NCBI RefSeq assembly: GCF_019145495.1
Contig: NZ_JAHSTU010000013.1
Span: forward strand, 1 to 64,000
Source: Pseudomonas azerbaijanoccidentalis
GTDB taxonomy: Bacteria > Pseudomonadota > Gammaproteobacteria > Pseudomonadales > Pseudomonadaceae
Direction of reading: 5' to 3'
DNA: 64,000 nt
This document shows positions 53,776 through 61,708 of this stretch, piece by piece; positions within the stretch are counted from its first letter, which is position 1, and every line of letters begins with the position of its first letter. The position numbers and the translations under genes were made by a program. A model generated the notes under the pieces. It saw only the letters and a list, made by a program, of their open reading frames with translations. It did not search any database and was not told the DNA's origin.

Positions 53776-54771
53776 ATGTCTAACCAAGCCTCCACGCCAT
53801 TGCGGCGCGTCAGCATCCTGGCCATTGACCGGGTTTTCGCTTCCACCCTCCTGCAAGCCAAGGATTTCTTTCATCTCGCCAGCTTGCGCTACGGCAAACA
53901 ACTGGGCCAAGGCCTGACACCGGCGTTCGAAACCCGCTTGGTCAGCCCTGACGGCAAACCCGTCAACACCTTTAGCGACGTGTTGATTCCGGTGGACGGC
54001 GGGCTGGAAAACGCCGACATCATCGTCCTGCCTGCGTTCTGGGATGATTTTGACAGCCTCTGCAAACGTTACCCGCAAGTCCTGCCCTGGCTGCGCCAGC
54101 AACATGCGCGGGGCGCGGTGCTGTGCGGCGAAGCAACGGGCGTGTTCTGGCTGGCCGAGGCCGGGTTGCTCAATGGCAAGGAAGCGACCACTTACTGGCG
54201 CTTCTTCAATGCCTTTGCCGAACGCTTCCCGCAGGTTCAGCTCAATCAGGACAAGCACCTGACTGATGCCGATAACCTCTACTGCGCTGGCGGCACTACT
54301 TCAGCCTGCGATCTGTACATTTACCTGATTGAACGCTTCTGCGGCGCCAACGTGTCCCAGGCCGTGGCGCGAGACATTCTGTATGAAGTGCAGCGTAGCT
54401 ATTCGCCAGGACGAATTGGTTTCGGCGGGCAGAAGCTGCACCAGGACGTAATCATCCTGCAGATCCAGCATTGGCTCGAAGAACATTTCGCCGACAAATT
54501 CCGCTTCGAAGACGTGGCCCGTGAACACGGCATGAGCATTCGTAACTTCATGCGCCGCTTCCAGACCGCCACCGGCGACAAGCCGTTGCATTACTTGCAG
54601 CGCCTGCGCATCGAAACCGCCAAGGGCCTGCTGTCCGGCAGTCGCAAGAGCATCAAGACCATCAGCTACGAAGTCGGCTACGACGATGCCAGCTTCTTCG
54701 CAAGGTTGTTCCGCCAGCACACGGAACTGTCGCCGAACCAGTATCGGCAGCAGTTTCAACAAGCAGCGTAA
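53776..54771 (+). CDS. GlxA-family regulator (DJ-1/PfpI domain plus AraC helix-turn-helix)
   Basis: This 331-aa regulator has an N-terminal class-I glutamine-amidotransferase-like (DJ-1/PfpI) domain, about residues 10-200, with GAVLCGEATGVFWLAEAG (the nucleophile-elbow region) and CAGGTTSACDLYIYLIE. Two AraC helix-turn-helix motifs follow (about 240-325; FEDVAREHGMSIRNFMRRF and ISYEVGYDDASFFARLFRQH). It probably senses a small metabolite. Candidate targets are the divergent acyl-CoA dehydrogenase and the cassette downstream, by position only. Confidence 0.9.
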   Translation: MSNQASTPLRRVSILAIDRVFASTLLQAKDFFHLASLRYGKQLGQGLTPAFETRLVSPDGKPVNTFSDVLIPVDGGLENADIIVLPAFWDDFDSLCKRYPQVLPWLRQQHARGAVLCGEATGVFWLAEAGLLNGKEATTYWRFFNAFAERFPQVQLNQDKHLTDADNLYCAGGTTSACDLYIYLIERFCGANVSQAVARDILYEVQRSYSPGRIGFGGQKLHQDVIILQIQHWLEEHFADKFRFEDVAREHGMSIRNFMRRFQTATGDKPLHYLQRLRIETAKGLLSGSRKSIKTISYEVGYDDASFFARLFRQHTELSPNQYRQQFQQAA

Positions 54772-54795
54772 GGATCGAGTTTCAACGCCAATCAA

Positions 54796-54887
54796 CTGTA
54801 GGAGCGAGCCTGCTCGCGATAGCGGTGTGTCAGTCACGTCAATACCGAATGTGACGCCGCCATCGCGAGCAGGCTCGCTCCTACAGG
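54796..54887. repeat. 92-bp palindromic element, copy 1 (upstream of the cassette)
   Basis: Arms CTGTAGGAGCGAGCCTGCTC and complement enclose GATAGCGGTGTGTCAGTCAC. Nearly identical to 60372-60463, differing at roughly eight positions, and in the same orientation. Confidence 0.9.
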
Positions 54888-55040
54888 TTTTTCTGGTGAA
54901 TCCGCTGAAGGGATTCCTTTTCCTACGCAAAACCGGGAATAAACAACTCCGACGAACACGAATCGGCTGATACTCATGCCCCTCTCGTAACCTCACCATC
55001 TCCCTGCACTCACTTTCAGTGCGGACAGGGACGTTCAACA

Positions 55041-56987
55041 GTGACTATCGGATCAAGCTACAACTACCCCTCATTCGTGGCGAAGGACACCAGCCGGACA
55101 AAGCGTTCGGCTGGAAGCAAATGGACCGCTCGCTTTCCTAACCCGCCTGACCTGTGTTTCGACTACCGGGCATTGGTCGAACAAAAAGACGGCATCGCCA
55201 AGGCAACTGACCCCAACCACAGAATCTGCATCATTGGCGCCGGCGTGACAGGCCTTACTGCCGCCAGAGAGCTCTACCGCTGCGGCTTTACCCAGATCAC
55301 CCTCATCGAGCAATCCAGACGCATCGGCGGCAGACACCTGACCGTGCCTGGCAGCCCAAGCTCGGCCGCAAGCCATACACCGTTCGAAATGGGCGCCATG
55401 CGCATGCCTTTTTTCAATCGGGCAGACGAGCCGCCAACGGCCGGCCGCTCACTGATGGCGTACTACACCCAGGCATTCGAATTGGCCTTTTCCGACTTTG
55501 CCAACCCCGGAAGCCAGTGGGTTGGCTCGACCGGTATCTATCTGCGCGAAGGCAGCATGGGCGATGGCGTCAACCCGCAAATGCTGATCTGGAAAAACCA
55601 GGACGGCGTCACTCCGCCTCCCGGAGAGGAACTGCAACGGGTATTTGCCAAGTGGAAGGCATTTGCCGATCGCATGACTCGGCATGTCGCACAAACCTAT
55701 GCCGATCCCGAGTGGGAATCGATGTGGGCCGCCATCGTCGACAAATATCAGAGCGTTTCATTTCGCGATCTGGTCCGCATGCCGGCCTTGTCGGCCTGGG
55801 ACAAACGCTCGCCCGGAGATTTTGGCGGAATGGGTATGTCCGCGGAGGAGTCGGCGATTTTTTATGCGATAGGTATCGGTGACGGCAGCTGGGGCGCTTT
55901 TTACGATGTTTGCAGCCTCTACCCGTTACGCACCGCCATCTTCGGATTCAGCAGCCTGCTGCAATTGATTCACGGTCGAGTGGACTCAACGGGCGACCCG
56001 CTGGAGTCACCCCACATGAACAGCGAAGCCGTTTTTGATTCCACCGGGCTCAGTTTCGACAGACCCCGTTACATCGGCCTCGCCGCTTTGGACGAATGCC
56101 TGATGTTCATGAAGATCGATGAAACCGCAAAGTCCGTTTACGAGCACAGTCGCGAACGTAACAACGGCCTGCTGACGGACTCATCGGTTACTCAAATCAA
56201 AAAGCTGACCAACCAACAAACACGGGTTTACTACAACTGGAAACACAGCCGCCCCGCAGAAACACAGGAGCATTTCGATGACTTTGATTCGGTCATCGTC
56301 ACCCTTCCGTCCTGGTTGATTGAAACCCGAATAAGGCTTGAAAACTTTACCCGGGAAATGCTGCCCTTCGAGACGATCAATGCCTGGAAAACAGCGCACT
56401 GGGAAACCAGCTGCAAGGTGTTTGCGCCGCTGAAAAAGTCGTTCCTATCGAAAAACAGCAAAATCCCGCAAGTCATCGTCACCGACAGCTTCATCCATGA
56501 CGTCTACACCTACCGTTACAACGACAATTACAGTTACGACTGCATCTTGCTGAGTTACACGTGGGAGGACGACGCCACCAAACTGGCCTCTTTCAGTGAC
56601 AAGGAACTGGTCAGCAAGTGCGCCAGTGAGCTGGACCGCATCCTGATGAATTGCACCAACATTCAGGAGAGAATTTCGCCCTACATCGGTATCGATCGAG
56701 CCGTGGTCCAACGCTGGGTCACCGATAAAAATGCCTTGGGCTGCGCAAAGCTTTATCGGCCCGGCACCTATTACGAAGCCGTCAGCCTGATGAAATACAA
56801 CAGGGATTTCGGGCACGTTTCAGGCCTGTATTTTTCCGGGGAATCATTTTCAGTGGACGCTGGCTGGACGGAACCTTGTTTTCGGGGAGCCGTCGACGCG
56901 GCCATCCATATCTGCAACAAAACCGACGCCGTGTTTAACGGCGGTTTCACGATGAGTGACTATCCGCACTACCAGCTCAAATCCTGA
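55041..56987 (+). CDS. Flavin amino-acid oxidase/monooxygenase related to tryptophan 2-monooxygenase
   Basis: This 648-aa FAD enzyme has dinucleotide motif IIGAGVTG (64-71) and RIGGR (94-98). EMGAMRMP (116-123) corresponds to the EMGAMRFP block of plant-pathogen IaaM, whose Arg binds the substrate carboxylate. IGIGDGSWGAFYD (277-289), LLSYTWEDDATK (503-514) and SGESFSVDAGWTEPCFRGAVDA (599-620) match the remaining flavin monoamine oxidase landmarks. IaaM-type enzymes turn an amino acid into an amide plus CO2; oxidases of the same family give a keto acid. Which applies here cannot be told. The start is GTG with a poor ribosome site. Sampled lines are 47-52% GC, lower than neighbours. First gene of the cassette. 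Confidence 0.82.
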   Translation: MTIGSSYNYPSFVAKDTSRTKRSAGSKWTARFPNPPDLCFDYRALVEQKDGIAKATDPNHRICIIGAGVTGLTAARELYRCGFTQITLIEQSRRIGGRHLTVPGSPSSAASHTPFEMGAMRMPFFNRADEPPTAGRSLMAYYTQAFELAFSDFANPGSQWVGSTGIYLREGSMGDGVNPQMLIWKNQDGVTPPPGEELQRVFAKWKAFADRMTRHVAQTYADPEWESMWAAIVDKYQSVSFRDLVRMPALSAWDKRSPGDFGGMGMSAEESAIFYAIGIGDGSWGAFYDVCSLYPLRTAIFGFSSLLQLIHGRVDSTGDPLESPHMNSEAVFDSTGLSFDRPRYIGLAALDECLMFMKIDETAKSVYEHSRERNNGLLTDSSVTQIKKLTNQQTRVYYNWKHSRPAETQEHFDDFDSVIVTLPSWLIETRIRLENFTREMLPFETINAWKTAHWETSCKVFAPLKKSFLSKNSKIPQVIVTDSFIHDVYTYRYNDNYSYDCILLSYTWEDDATKLASFSDKELVSKCASELDRILMNCTNIQERISPYIGIDRAVVQRWVTDKNALGCAKLYRPGTYYEAVSLMKYNRDFGHVSGLYFSGESFSVDAGWTEPCFRGAVDAAIHICNKTDAVFNGGFTMSDYPHYQLKS

Positions 56988-57184
56988 TCACCAGCCCTAC
57001 TCCTGAGCCATGCACACGGTGTGCTGGCTCGCTGCCTACTCCCTCACCAACGACTCGTTCGATCTTCTTAGGAGGAGGACTACAGCGTTACCGGAAGCGC
57101 CTGACTTACATCCTCGATCGATTCAATTCTTATGAGCACGCAGTTTTAAACAGCGTGAATAAAAACAAGAAGAGGTCATCGGGA

Positions 57185-58072
57185 ATGAATCAGCCAGCAA
57201 GCCCTATTCGTGTAGCCGTCGTGCAATTCGACCCACAAGTCGGTATCGCTAATCGTGAAGAAAACCAGCGCCGCTGCTTGGAACTGGCGCTGAAAGCAGC
57301 AAACGGCGGGGCGAATCTCATCGTCCTGCCAGAGCTTGCCAGCACGGGTTATTTCTTCACTAATCGACAGGACGCCTTTAATCATGCCGAGCCGGTGCCC
57401 GGCGGACCAACCCTGCAGACCTGGGAGGACTTTGCCCGCGAGCACAGGATTTACCTCGTAGCCGGTTTGGCCGAACGAGACGGCATGCGGCTTTTCAATA
57501 CCGGCGTACTGGTAGGCCCCGACGGGTTTATCGGCAAGTACCGAAAAGCCCATCTGTGGAACCTGGAGAAGCTCTGGTTTACCCCCGGCGACCTCGGCTT
57601 TCCGGTGTTTGACACACCCATTGGCCGGATCGGGTTACTGATCTGCTGGGATATCTGGTTTCCGGAAGTGCCGCGAATCCTCAGCCAGCAAGGCGCGGAC
57701 ATCATTTGCAGCCTGAACAACTGGGTGTGGACACCCCCGCCGCTGTTCGATGATGCCGGCAAGTGCATGGCGTCGTACCTGACGATGACCGCCGCTCACG
57801 TCAACAACGTGTTTATCGCCGCCGCCAGCCGGATCGGCGAGGAGCGAGGCGCGCGCTATCTGGGTTGCTCACTGATTGCCGGCACGAACGGCTGGCCGAT
57901 TGGTGCCGTGGCATCGGCCGATCAACAGGAAATCCTGTTTGCCGATATCGACGTGACCAGCTCTCGCAGCGCGCCGATCTGGAACGACTTGAACGACTTG
58001 CATCGCGATCGTCGAGCCGATCTCTACGATCAGATGCTCGGCTACACCCAACATTCTTGCCTCCCGCGCTGA
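57185..58072 (+). CDS. Nitrilase-superfamily amidase (carbon-nitrogen hydrolase)
   Basis: This 295-aa cytoplasmic enzyme has the Glu-Lys-Cys triad: Glu50 (VLPELASTGYFF), Lys121 (YRKAHLW) and Cys154 (LLICWDIWFPE). The second Glu is in NLEKLWF (Glu128). CWDIWFPE is like amidases and N-carbamoyl hydrolases rather than true aromatic nitrilases. Next to a monooxygenase it would naturally hydrolyse the amide product, as DavA follows DavB in lysine breakdown. I chose the ATG at 57185 with AGAGG upstream; a GTG at 57155 is less likely. It starts about 197 bases after the oxidase. Confidence 0.88.
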   Translation: MNQPASPIRVAVVQFDPQVGIANREENQRRCLELALKAANGGANLIVLPELASTGYFFTNRQDAFNHAEPVPGGPTLQTWEDFAREHRIYLVAGLAERDGMRLFNTGVLVGPDGFIGKYRKAHLWNLEKLWFTPGDLGFPVFDTPIGRIGLLICWDIWFPEVPRILSQQGADIICSLNNWVWTPPPLFDDAGKCMASYLTMTAAHVNNVFIAAASRIGEERGARYLGCSLIAGTNGWPIGAVASADQQEILFADIDVTSSRSAPIWNDLNDLHRDRRADLYDQMLGYTQHSCLPR

Positions 58073-58086
58073 AGGGGGCCTGAACG

Positions 58087-59289
58087 ATGGAAATCACCAC
58101 CGATAAAAAAACATCGACTCGCACCTCACCTTTTGATCTGGCAGTCGTCGCGCTGCTGGTCGGCATCGTTGTGCTGGTTATCTGGCTTTCGCTTGCCAAC
58201 CGCTCCCTGTGGACGGTTCATTGGCCAGGCTACAACGACATGGTGTCAGCGTTTCCCGCATCAAGCGCGTGGCTGCGCTGGATCCTGGGCGACATCAGTG
58301 AAGTCGCCTTCTATAAACACGAGTTCGCCTCGATAGGATTACTGGCGGGTGCCTATCTGGCCTATTGGGCGAATCGCACAGGCAAGGCCTGGCAAGGCTT
58401 CGCCATTTCCTACGGGACCGGTTTGTGGCCATGGCTGATCACCAGTTCCCTACTGGGCTTGCTGCTGAGCAATCTGTTGTGGGGCTGGACGGTGACCGCC
58501 AACAGTTGGCAACCGACGTTCGTCGCGTTTGTTTCACTGCCCGCAGCGATGGTGTTGATGTTTGGCGGAGGCTGGAAGGTCACGATCAACGGCGCAATCA
58601 TGGGTGCGCTGCTGGTTACGCCGATGTGCTTGTTGATTGTGAACTACGTGTGCAACCCGCTGGCGCTGCCCGTCGTCATCGGCAATGTCCTGGGCATGGC
58701 GATTGCCAGCATCGTGGCCTTTCTGCTGTGTCGCTACTGGCCGAGCCTGGTGAAGTCCAGGCATCCCGAAACGCCAGCCGCTTCGGTTGAGCCTCCTGCC
58801 ATCACCAAAACTCCTGACTACGGAGTCATCTGGAGCCTGCGCCGGGTTCTGGCGGATTTTTCCGAAGCGCCATTTTTTGGTAACGAATTGGCCAGCATCG
58901 GATTGTTGCTGGGCGCCTTGCTGGCTTACAGCTTGAACCCCATGAGTCCGGTGTATGGTTCCGGCCTTCTACCGCAATTGATCGGGGCACAGGCGTTGAC
59001 GTCGGCCATCGGGGTGGTGATCTGGCGACGACAATGGATGCTGCGCGGTTGGTATCCCACCTATATTCCATTGGTGTCTGTGGTGCCGGCGGCACTCTTG
59101 ACCCACGGTGGCAGCTGGCAGGTGATCGCCTCCAGCGCGTTGCTCGGGGCCCTGATCGCACCACCCTTGGCGTGCGCAATTGCCAAGCGATTGCCGGCCG
59201 ACATGCACGCCTACATCGCCAACGTACTGTCCATGGCCATCAGTACACTGCTGATTGTCACCCTGATCGGGCTGGTGATAGCAGGCTGA
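58087..59289 (+). CDS. Internally duplicated polytopic membrane protein, function unknown
   Basis: This 400-aa protein consists of two homologous halves. Half A (about 61-215) and half B (about 251-396) each start LRW/LRR-x-L-x-D-x-SE-x-x-F, then E-(F/L)-ASIGLL-x-GA-x-LAY. Each continues with W-x-PT-(F/Y) near 142/323, VS-x-x-PAA, and GG-x-W-x-V/x-I-x-x-x-x-(M/L)GALL/I-x-P. Each half has about five hydrophobic helices. A preceding helix (17-37) makes about eleven in total. The GG-W segment recalls DUF1097-type proteins, but I am not sure of the family. It begins 14 bases after the amidase, so a transport role for the pathway's substrate or product is plausible. Confidence 0.75.
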   Translation: MEITTDKKTSTRTSPFDLAVVALLVGIVVLVIWLSLANRSLWTVHWPGYNDMVSAFPASSAWLRWILGDISEVAFYKHEFASIGLLAGAYLAYWANRTGKAWQGFAISYGTGLWPWLITSSLLGLLLSNLLWGWTVTANSWQPTFVAFVSLPAAMVLMFGGGWKVTINGAIMGALLVTPMCLLIVNYVCNPLALPVVIGNVLGMAIASIVAFLLCRYWPSLVKSRHPETPAASVEPPAITKTPDYGVIWSLRRVLADFSEAPFFGNELASIGLLLGALLAYSLNPMSPVYGSGLLPQLIGAQALTSAIGVVIWRRQWMLRGWYPTYIPLVSVVPAALLTHGGSWQVIASSALLGALIAPPLACAIAKRLPADMHAYIANVLSMAISTLLIVTLIGLVIAG

Positions 59290-59367
59290 GTCGCTGTCCA
59301 TGTGGCTGTATTGCGGTCTAATGGCCGGGATACAGCCACCGCTCGTCACAAGAAAACGAGGTAAGAA

Positions 59368-60369
59368 ATGGAACTGCCAAAACTGGCCATCGCGGCACTC
59401 GGCGGCACGGTGAGCATGCAAGCCAGGAACGCCGGGGAAGGCGTGATCCCGACGGTCAGCGGGGAAACCTTGCTGGCGTCCGTACCGCAATTGACGACCC
59501 TCGCCCGAGTGACTGTTGAAACACTCGGCCTGTTGCCGAGCGCATCGCTGGACTTCCAGTGTTTGTTGAGCGTTCTGTCCTGGGCGAACTATCAGGTGGA
59601 GCAAGGTGCCACGGGGGTTGTCATTACCCAAGGCACCGACACACTCGAAGAAACGGCGATATTTTTCGAGTACCTGTGGAATCACGACGCACCGCTGGTT
59701 CTGACCGGCGCCATGCGCTCCGCCAAACAGGCGGGCGCCGACGGACCGGCGAACCTGCTGGATGCCTGTAGGGTTGCGCTGGCCGAAAGCAGCCGCAGGC
59801 GAGGCGTTCAGGTGGTAATGAACGGGCAGATACATCACGCCAGCCATGTGCGCAAAACCGACTCATTGGCGTTGCAGGCGTTTTCCTCGCCGGTTTTTGG
59901 CCCCACAGGTCTGCTGGTGGAGGACCACGTTCAGTATCTGCGGCCTCCCGCTCCACGCAAAATCCTGCCCTTACCGCAAGCAACCTCGCAGAACATAGCG
60001 ATGCTGGAGGCGTCGCTGTCAGCCGATACCCTGCTGTTGGAAACCATCCTCAAGGTCGGTTACGACGGCTTGGTGATTGCCGGATTGGGCGCGGGTCACG
60101 TTTCGGAGAAATGGGCGACGGTGATCGAGTCCATTGCCGAGAAGATTCCGGTCATCATCGCGACCCGCACCGGCTCAGGCGCAACCGCGCAGGCCACCTA
60201 CGGCTTTGCCGGCAGCGAGATGGACCTGATTCGCAAAGGAGCGTGTATGGCCGGCTTTCTTTGCCCGCGCAAAGCCAGGATTTTGCTGTGGCTTCTAATT
60301 GGCTGTCAGCGGCAACATGAGTTGGCGAGCTATTTGAAAGCGACATCCACCCTCAAAATTGATGCATAA
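59368..60369 (+). CDS. L-asparaginase-family amidohydrolase
   Basis: This 333-aa protein lacks a signal peptide, so it is probably cytoplasmic. Motif 1 is ALGGTVSM with nucleophile Thr14. Motif 2 is TQGTDTLEET (Thr90, Asp91). Lys163 in HVRKTDSLALQ occupies the catalytic Lys position, and LTGAMRSAKQAGADGPANL is a strong family block. The usual mobile-loop Tyr is not obvious after motif 1. It lies 78 bases after the membrane protein. It may act on asparagine or on another beta-amide; the family alone does not decide. Confidence 0.88.
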   Translation: MELPKLAIAALGGTVSMQARNAGEGVIPTVSGETLLASVPQLTTLARVTVETLGLLPSASLDFQCLLSVLSWANYQVEQGATGVVITQGTDTLEETAIFFEYLWNHDAPLVLTGAMRSAKQAGADGPANLLDACRVALAESSRRRGVQVVMNGQIHHASHVRKTDSLALQAFSSPVFGPTGLLVEDHVQYLRPPAPRKILPLPQATSQNIAMLEASLSADTLLLETILKVGYDGLVIAGLGAGHVSEKWATVIESIAEKIPVIIATRTGSGATAQATYGFAGSEMDLIRKGACMAGFLCPRKARILLWLLIGCQRQHELASYLKATSTLKIDA

Positions 60370-60371
60370 AT

Positions 60372-60463
60372 CTGTGGGAGCGAGCCTGCTCGCGATAGCG
60401 GTGTGTCAGTCACCTCCATGCCGAATGTGAAGCCGGCATCGCGAGCAGGCTCGCTCCTACAGG
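60372..60463. repeat. 92-bp palindromic element, copy 2 (downstream of the cassette)
   Basis: It starts 2 bases after the asparaginase stop. Arms CTGTGGGAGCGAGCCTGCTC and complement; the inner GATAGCGGTGTGTCAGTCAC block is identical to the copy at 54796. Confidence 0.9.
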
Positions 60464-60477
60464 GGTTTTCGGCGCAC

Positions 60478-60514
60478 AAAAAAAGGCCTGCATAGGCAGG
60501 CCTTCTTATTTTTC
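60478..60514. terminator. Bidirectional terminator between the cassette and zapE
   Basis: AAAAAAAGGCCTGC-ATAG-GCAGGCCTTCTTATTTTT is a hairpin with an A-run on one side and T-rich sequence on the other. It serves convergent asparaginase and zapE genes. Confidence 0.88.
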
Positions 60515-60523
60515 CGAATCGTC

Positions 60524-61618
60524 CTACGGCTTATGCGCCCGGGACAGGAATTCGTGCGACTGCATTTCCAACAGACGGCTCAGGGTTCGCTGGAATTCGA
60601 AGTTCAAGCGACCGCCGGTGTACAGATCCTTGAGCTCGACTTCGGCAGAAATGATCAGCTTCACGTTGCGGTCGTAGAACTCGTCGACCATGTTGATAAA
60701 GCGTCGGGCGATGTCGTCGGTGGTGACGCTCATTTGCTCGACACCGCTGAGCAGCACGGCATGGAAGATTTTGCCCAGTTCGATGTAGTCATTCTGGCTG
60801 CGTGGACCGTCGCACAGTTCGCGGAATTCGAACCAGGCCACGTCATCACAGGTGCGCAGAGCACGGATTTCGCGGTTCTCAATCATCAGCACGTCGTTCT
60901 CGACCGCTGCGGTGCATTCCGGCGTCAGTGCGCGGAAGCTTTTGCGCAGGCTTTCGTGGGACGCTTCGTCGAGCGGGAAGTGGAACAGTTCCGCTTGTTC
61001 GAGGTGACGCAGACGGTAGTCGACGCCGCTGTCGACGTTGACGATCTCGGTGTTCTGCTTGATCAGCGCGATGGCTGGCAGGAAGCGCGCGCGTTGCAGA
61101 CCGTCCTTGTACAGGCCGTCCGGCACGATGTTCGACGTTGCGACCAGGGTCACGCCGTTTTTGAACAGCTCTTCCATCAGCGTGCCGAGGATCATGGCGT
61201 CAGTGATATCGGAAACGAAGAATTCATCAAAGCAGATCACACGGGCTTCGGTAGAGAAGCGCTTGGCGATGATGGTCAGCGGGTTCTTTTCACCGCCGAG
61301 GGTCTTCATTTCTTCATGCACGCGCTTCATGAAGCGGTGGAAGTGAGTACGGGTCTTTTCCTTGAACGGCAGCGCTTCAAAGAAGGTGTCGACCAGGTAG
61401 GTCTTGCCGCGACCTACGCCGCCCCAGAAATACAGGCCCTTGACCGGGATCTGATCCTTTTTGCCAAACAGCTTGCCCAGCAGGCCCGGTTTGTTCTGCT
61501 CGGCCGCGACCAGATCGTCGTACAGGCGTTGCAAATGACGCACGGCCGTTTCCTGCGCGGCGTCATGGAAGAATTCCGGGCGTTTCAGATCAGCTTGATA
61601 TCGTTCTAGGGGCGTCAT
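60524..61618 (-). CDS. zapE: ZapE, AFG1-like ATPase
   Basis: ZapE (364 aa) is a cell-division-associated ATPase that binds the Z ring. Walker A is GGVGRGKT (66-73), Walker B VICFDEFFVSD (about 131-141), and the C-terminal RRFINMVDEFYDRNVKLIISAEV block is typical. It is next to trpS, as in P. aeruginosa from memory. Confidence 0.95.
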   Translation of the reverse strand: MTPLERYQADLKRPEFFHDAAQETAVRHLQRLYDDLVAAEQNKPGLLGKLFGKKDQIPVKGLYFWGGVGRGKTYLVDTFFEALPFKEKTRTHFHRFMKRVHEEMKTLGGEKNPLTIIAKRFSTEARVICFDEFFVSDITDAMILGTLMEELFKNGVTLVATSNIVPDGLYKDGLQRARFLPAIALIKQNTEIVNVDSGVDYRLRHLEQAELFHFPLDEASHESLRKSFRALTPECTAAVENDVLMIENREIRALRTCDDVAWFEFRELCDGPRSQNDYIELGKIFHAVLLSGVEQMSVTTDDIARRFINMVDEFYDRNVKLIISAEVELKDLYTGGRLNFEFQRTLSRLLEMQSHEFLSRAHKP

Positions 61619-61708
61619 AATTCGTTAGCAAGGCAACAAAAACGGGCCGTCACTGTAGCGATGGCCCGGGGGAATGGCAATCGGCCCTTGGTCGGGTCGT
61701 GCCGCTGA

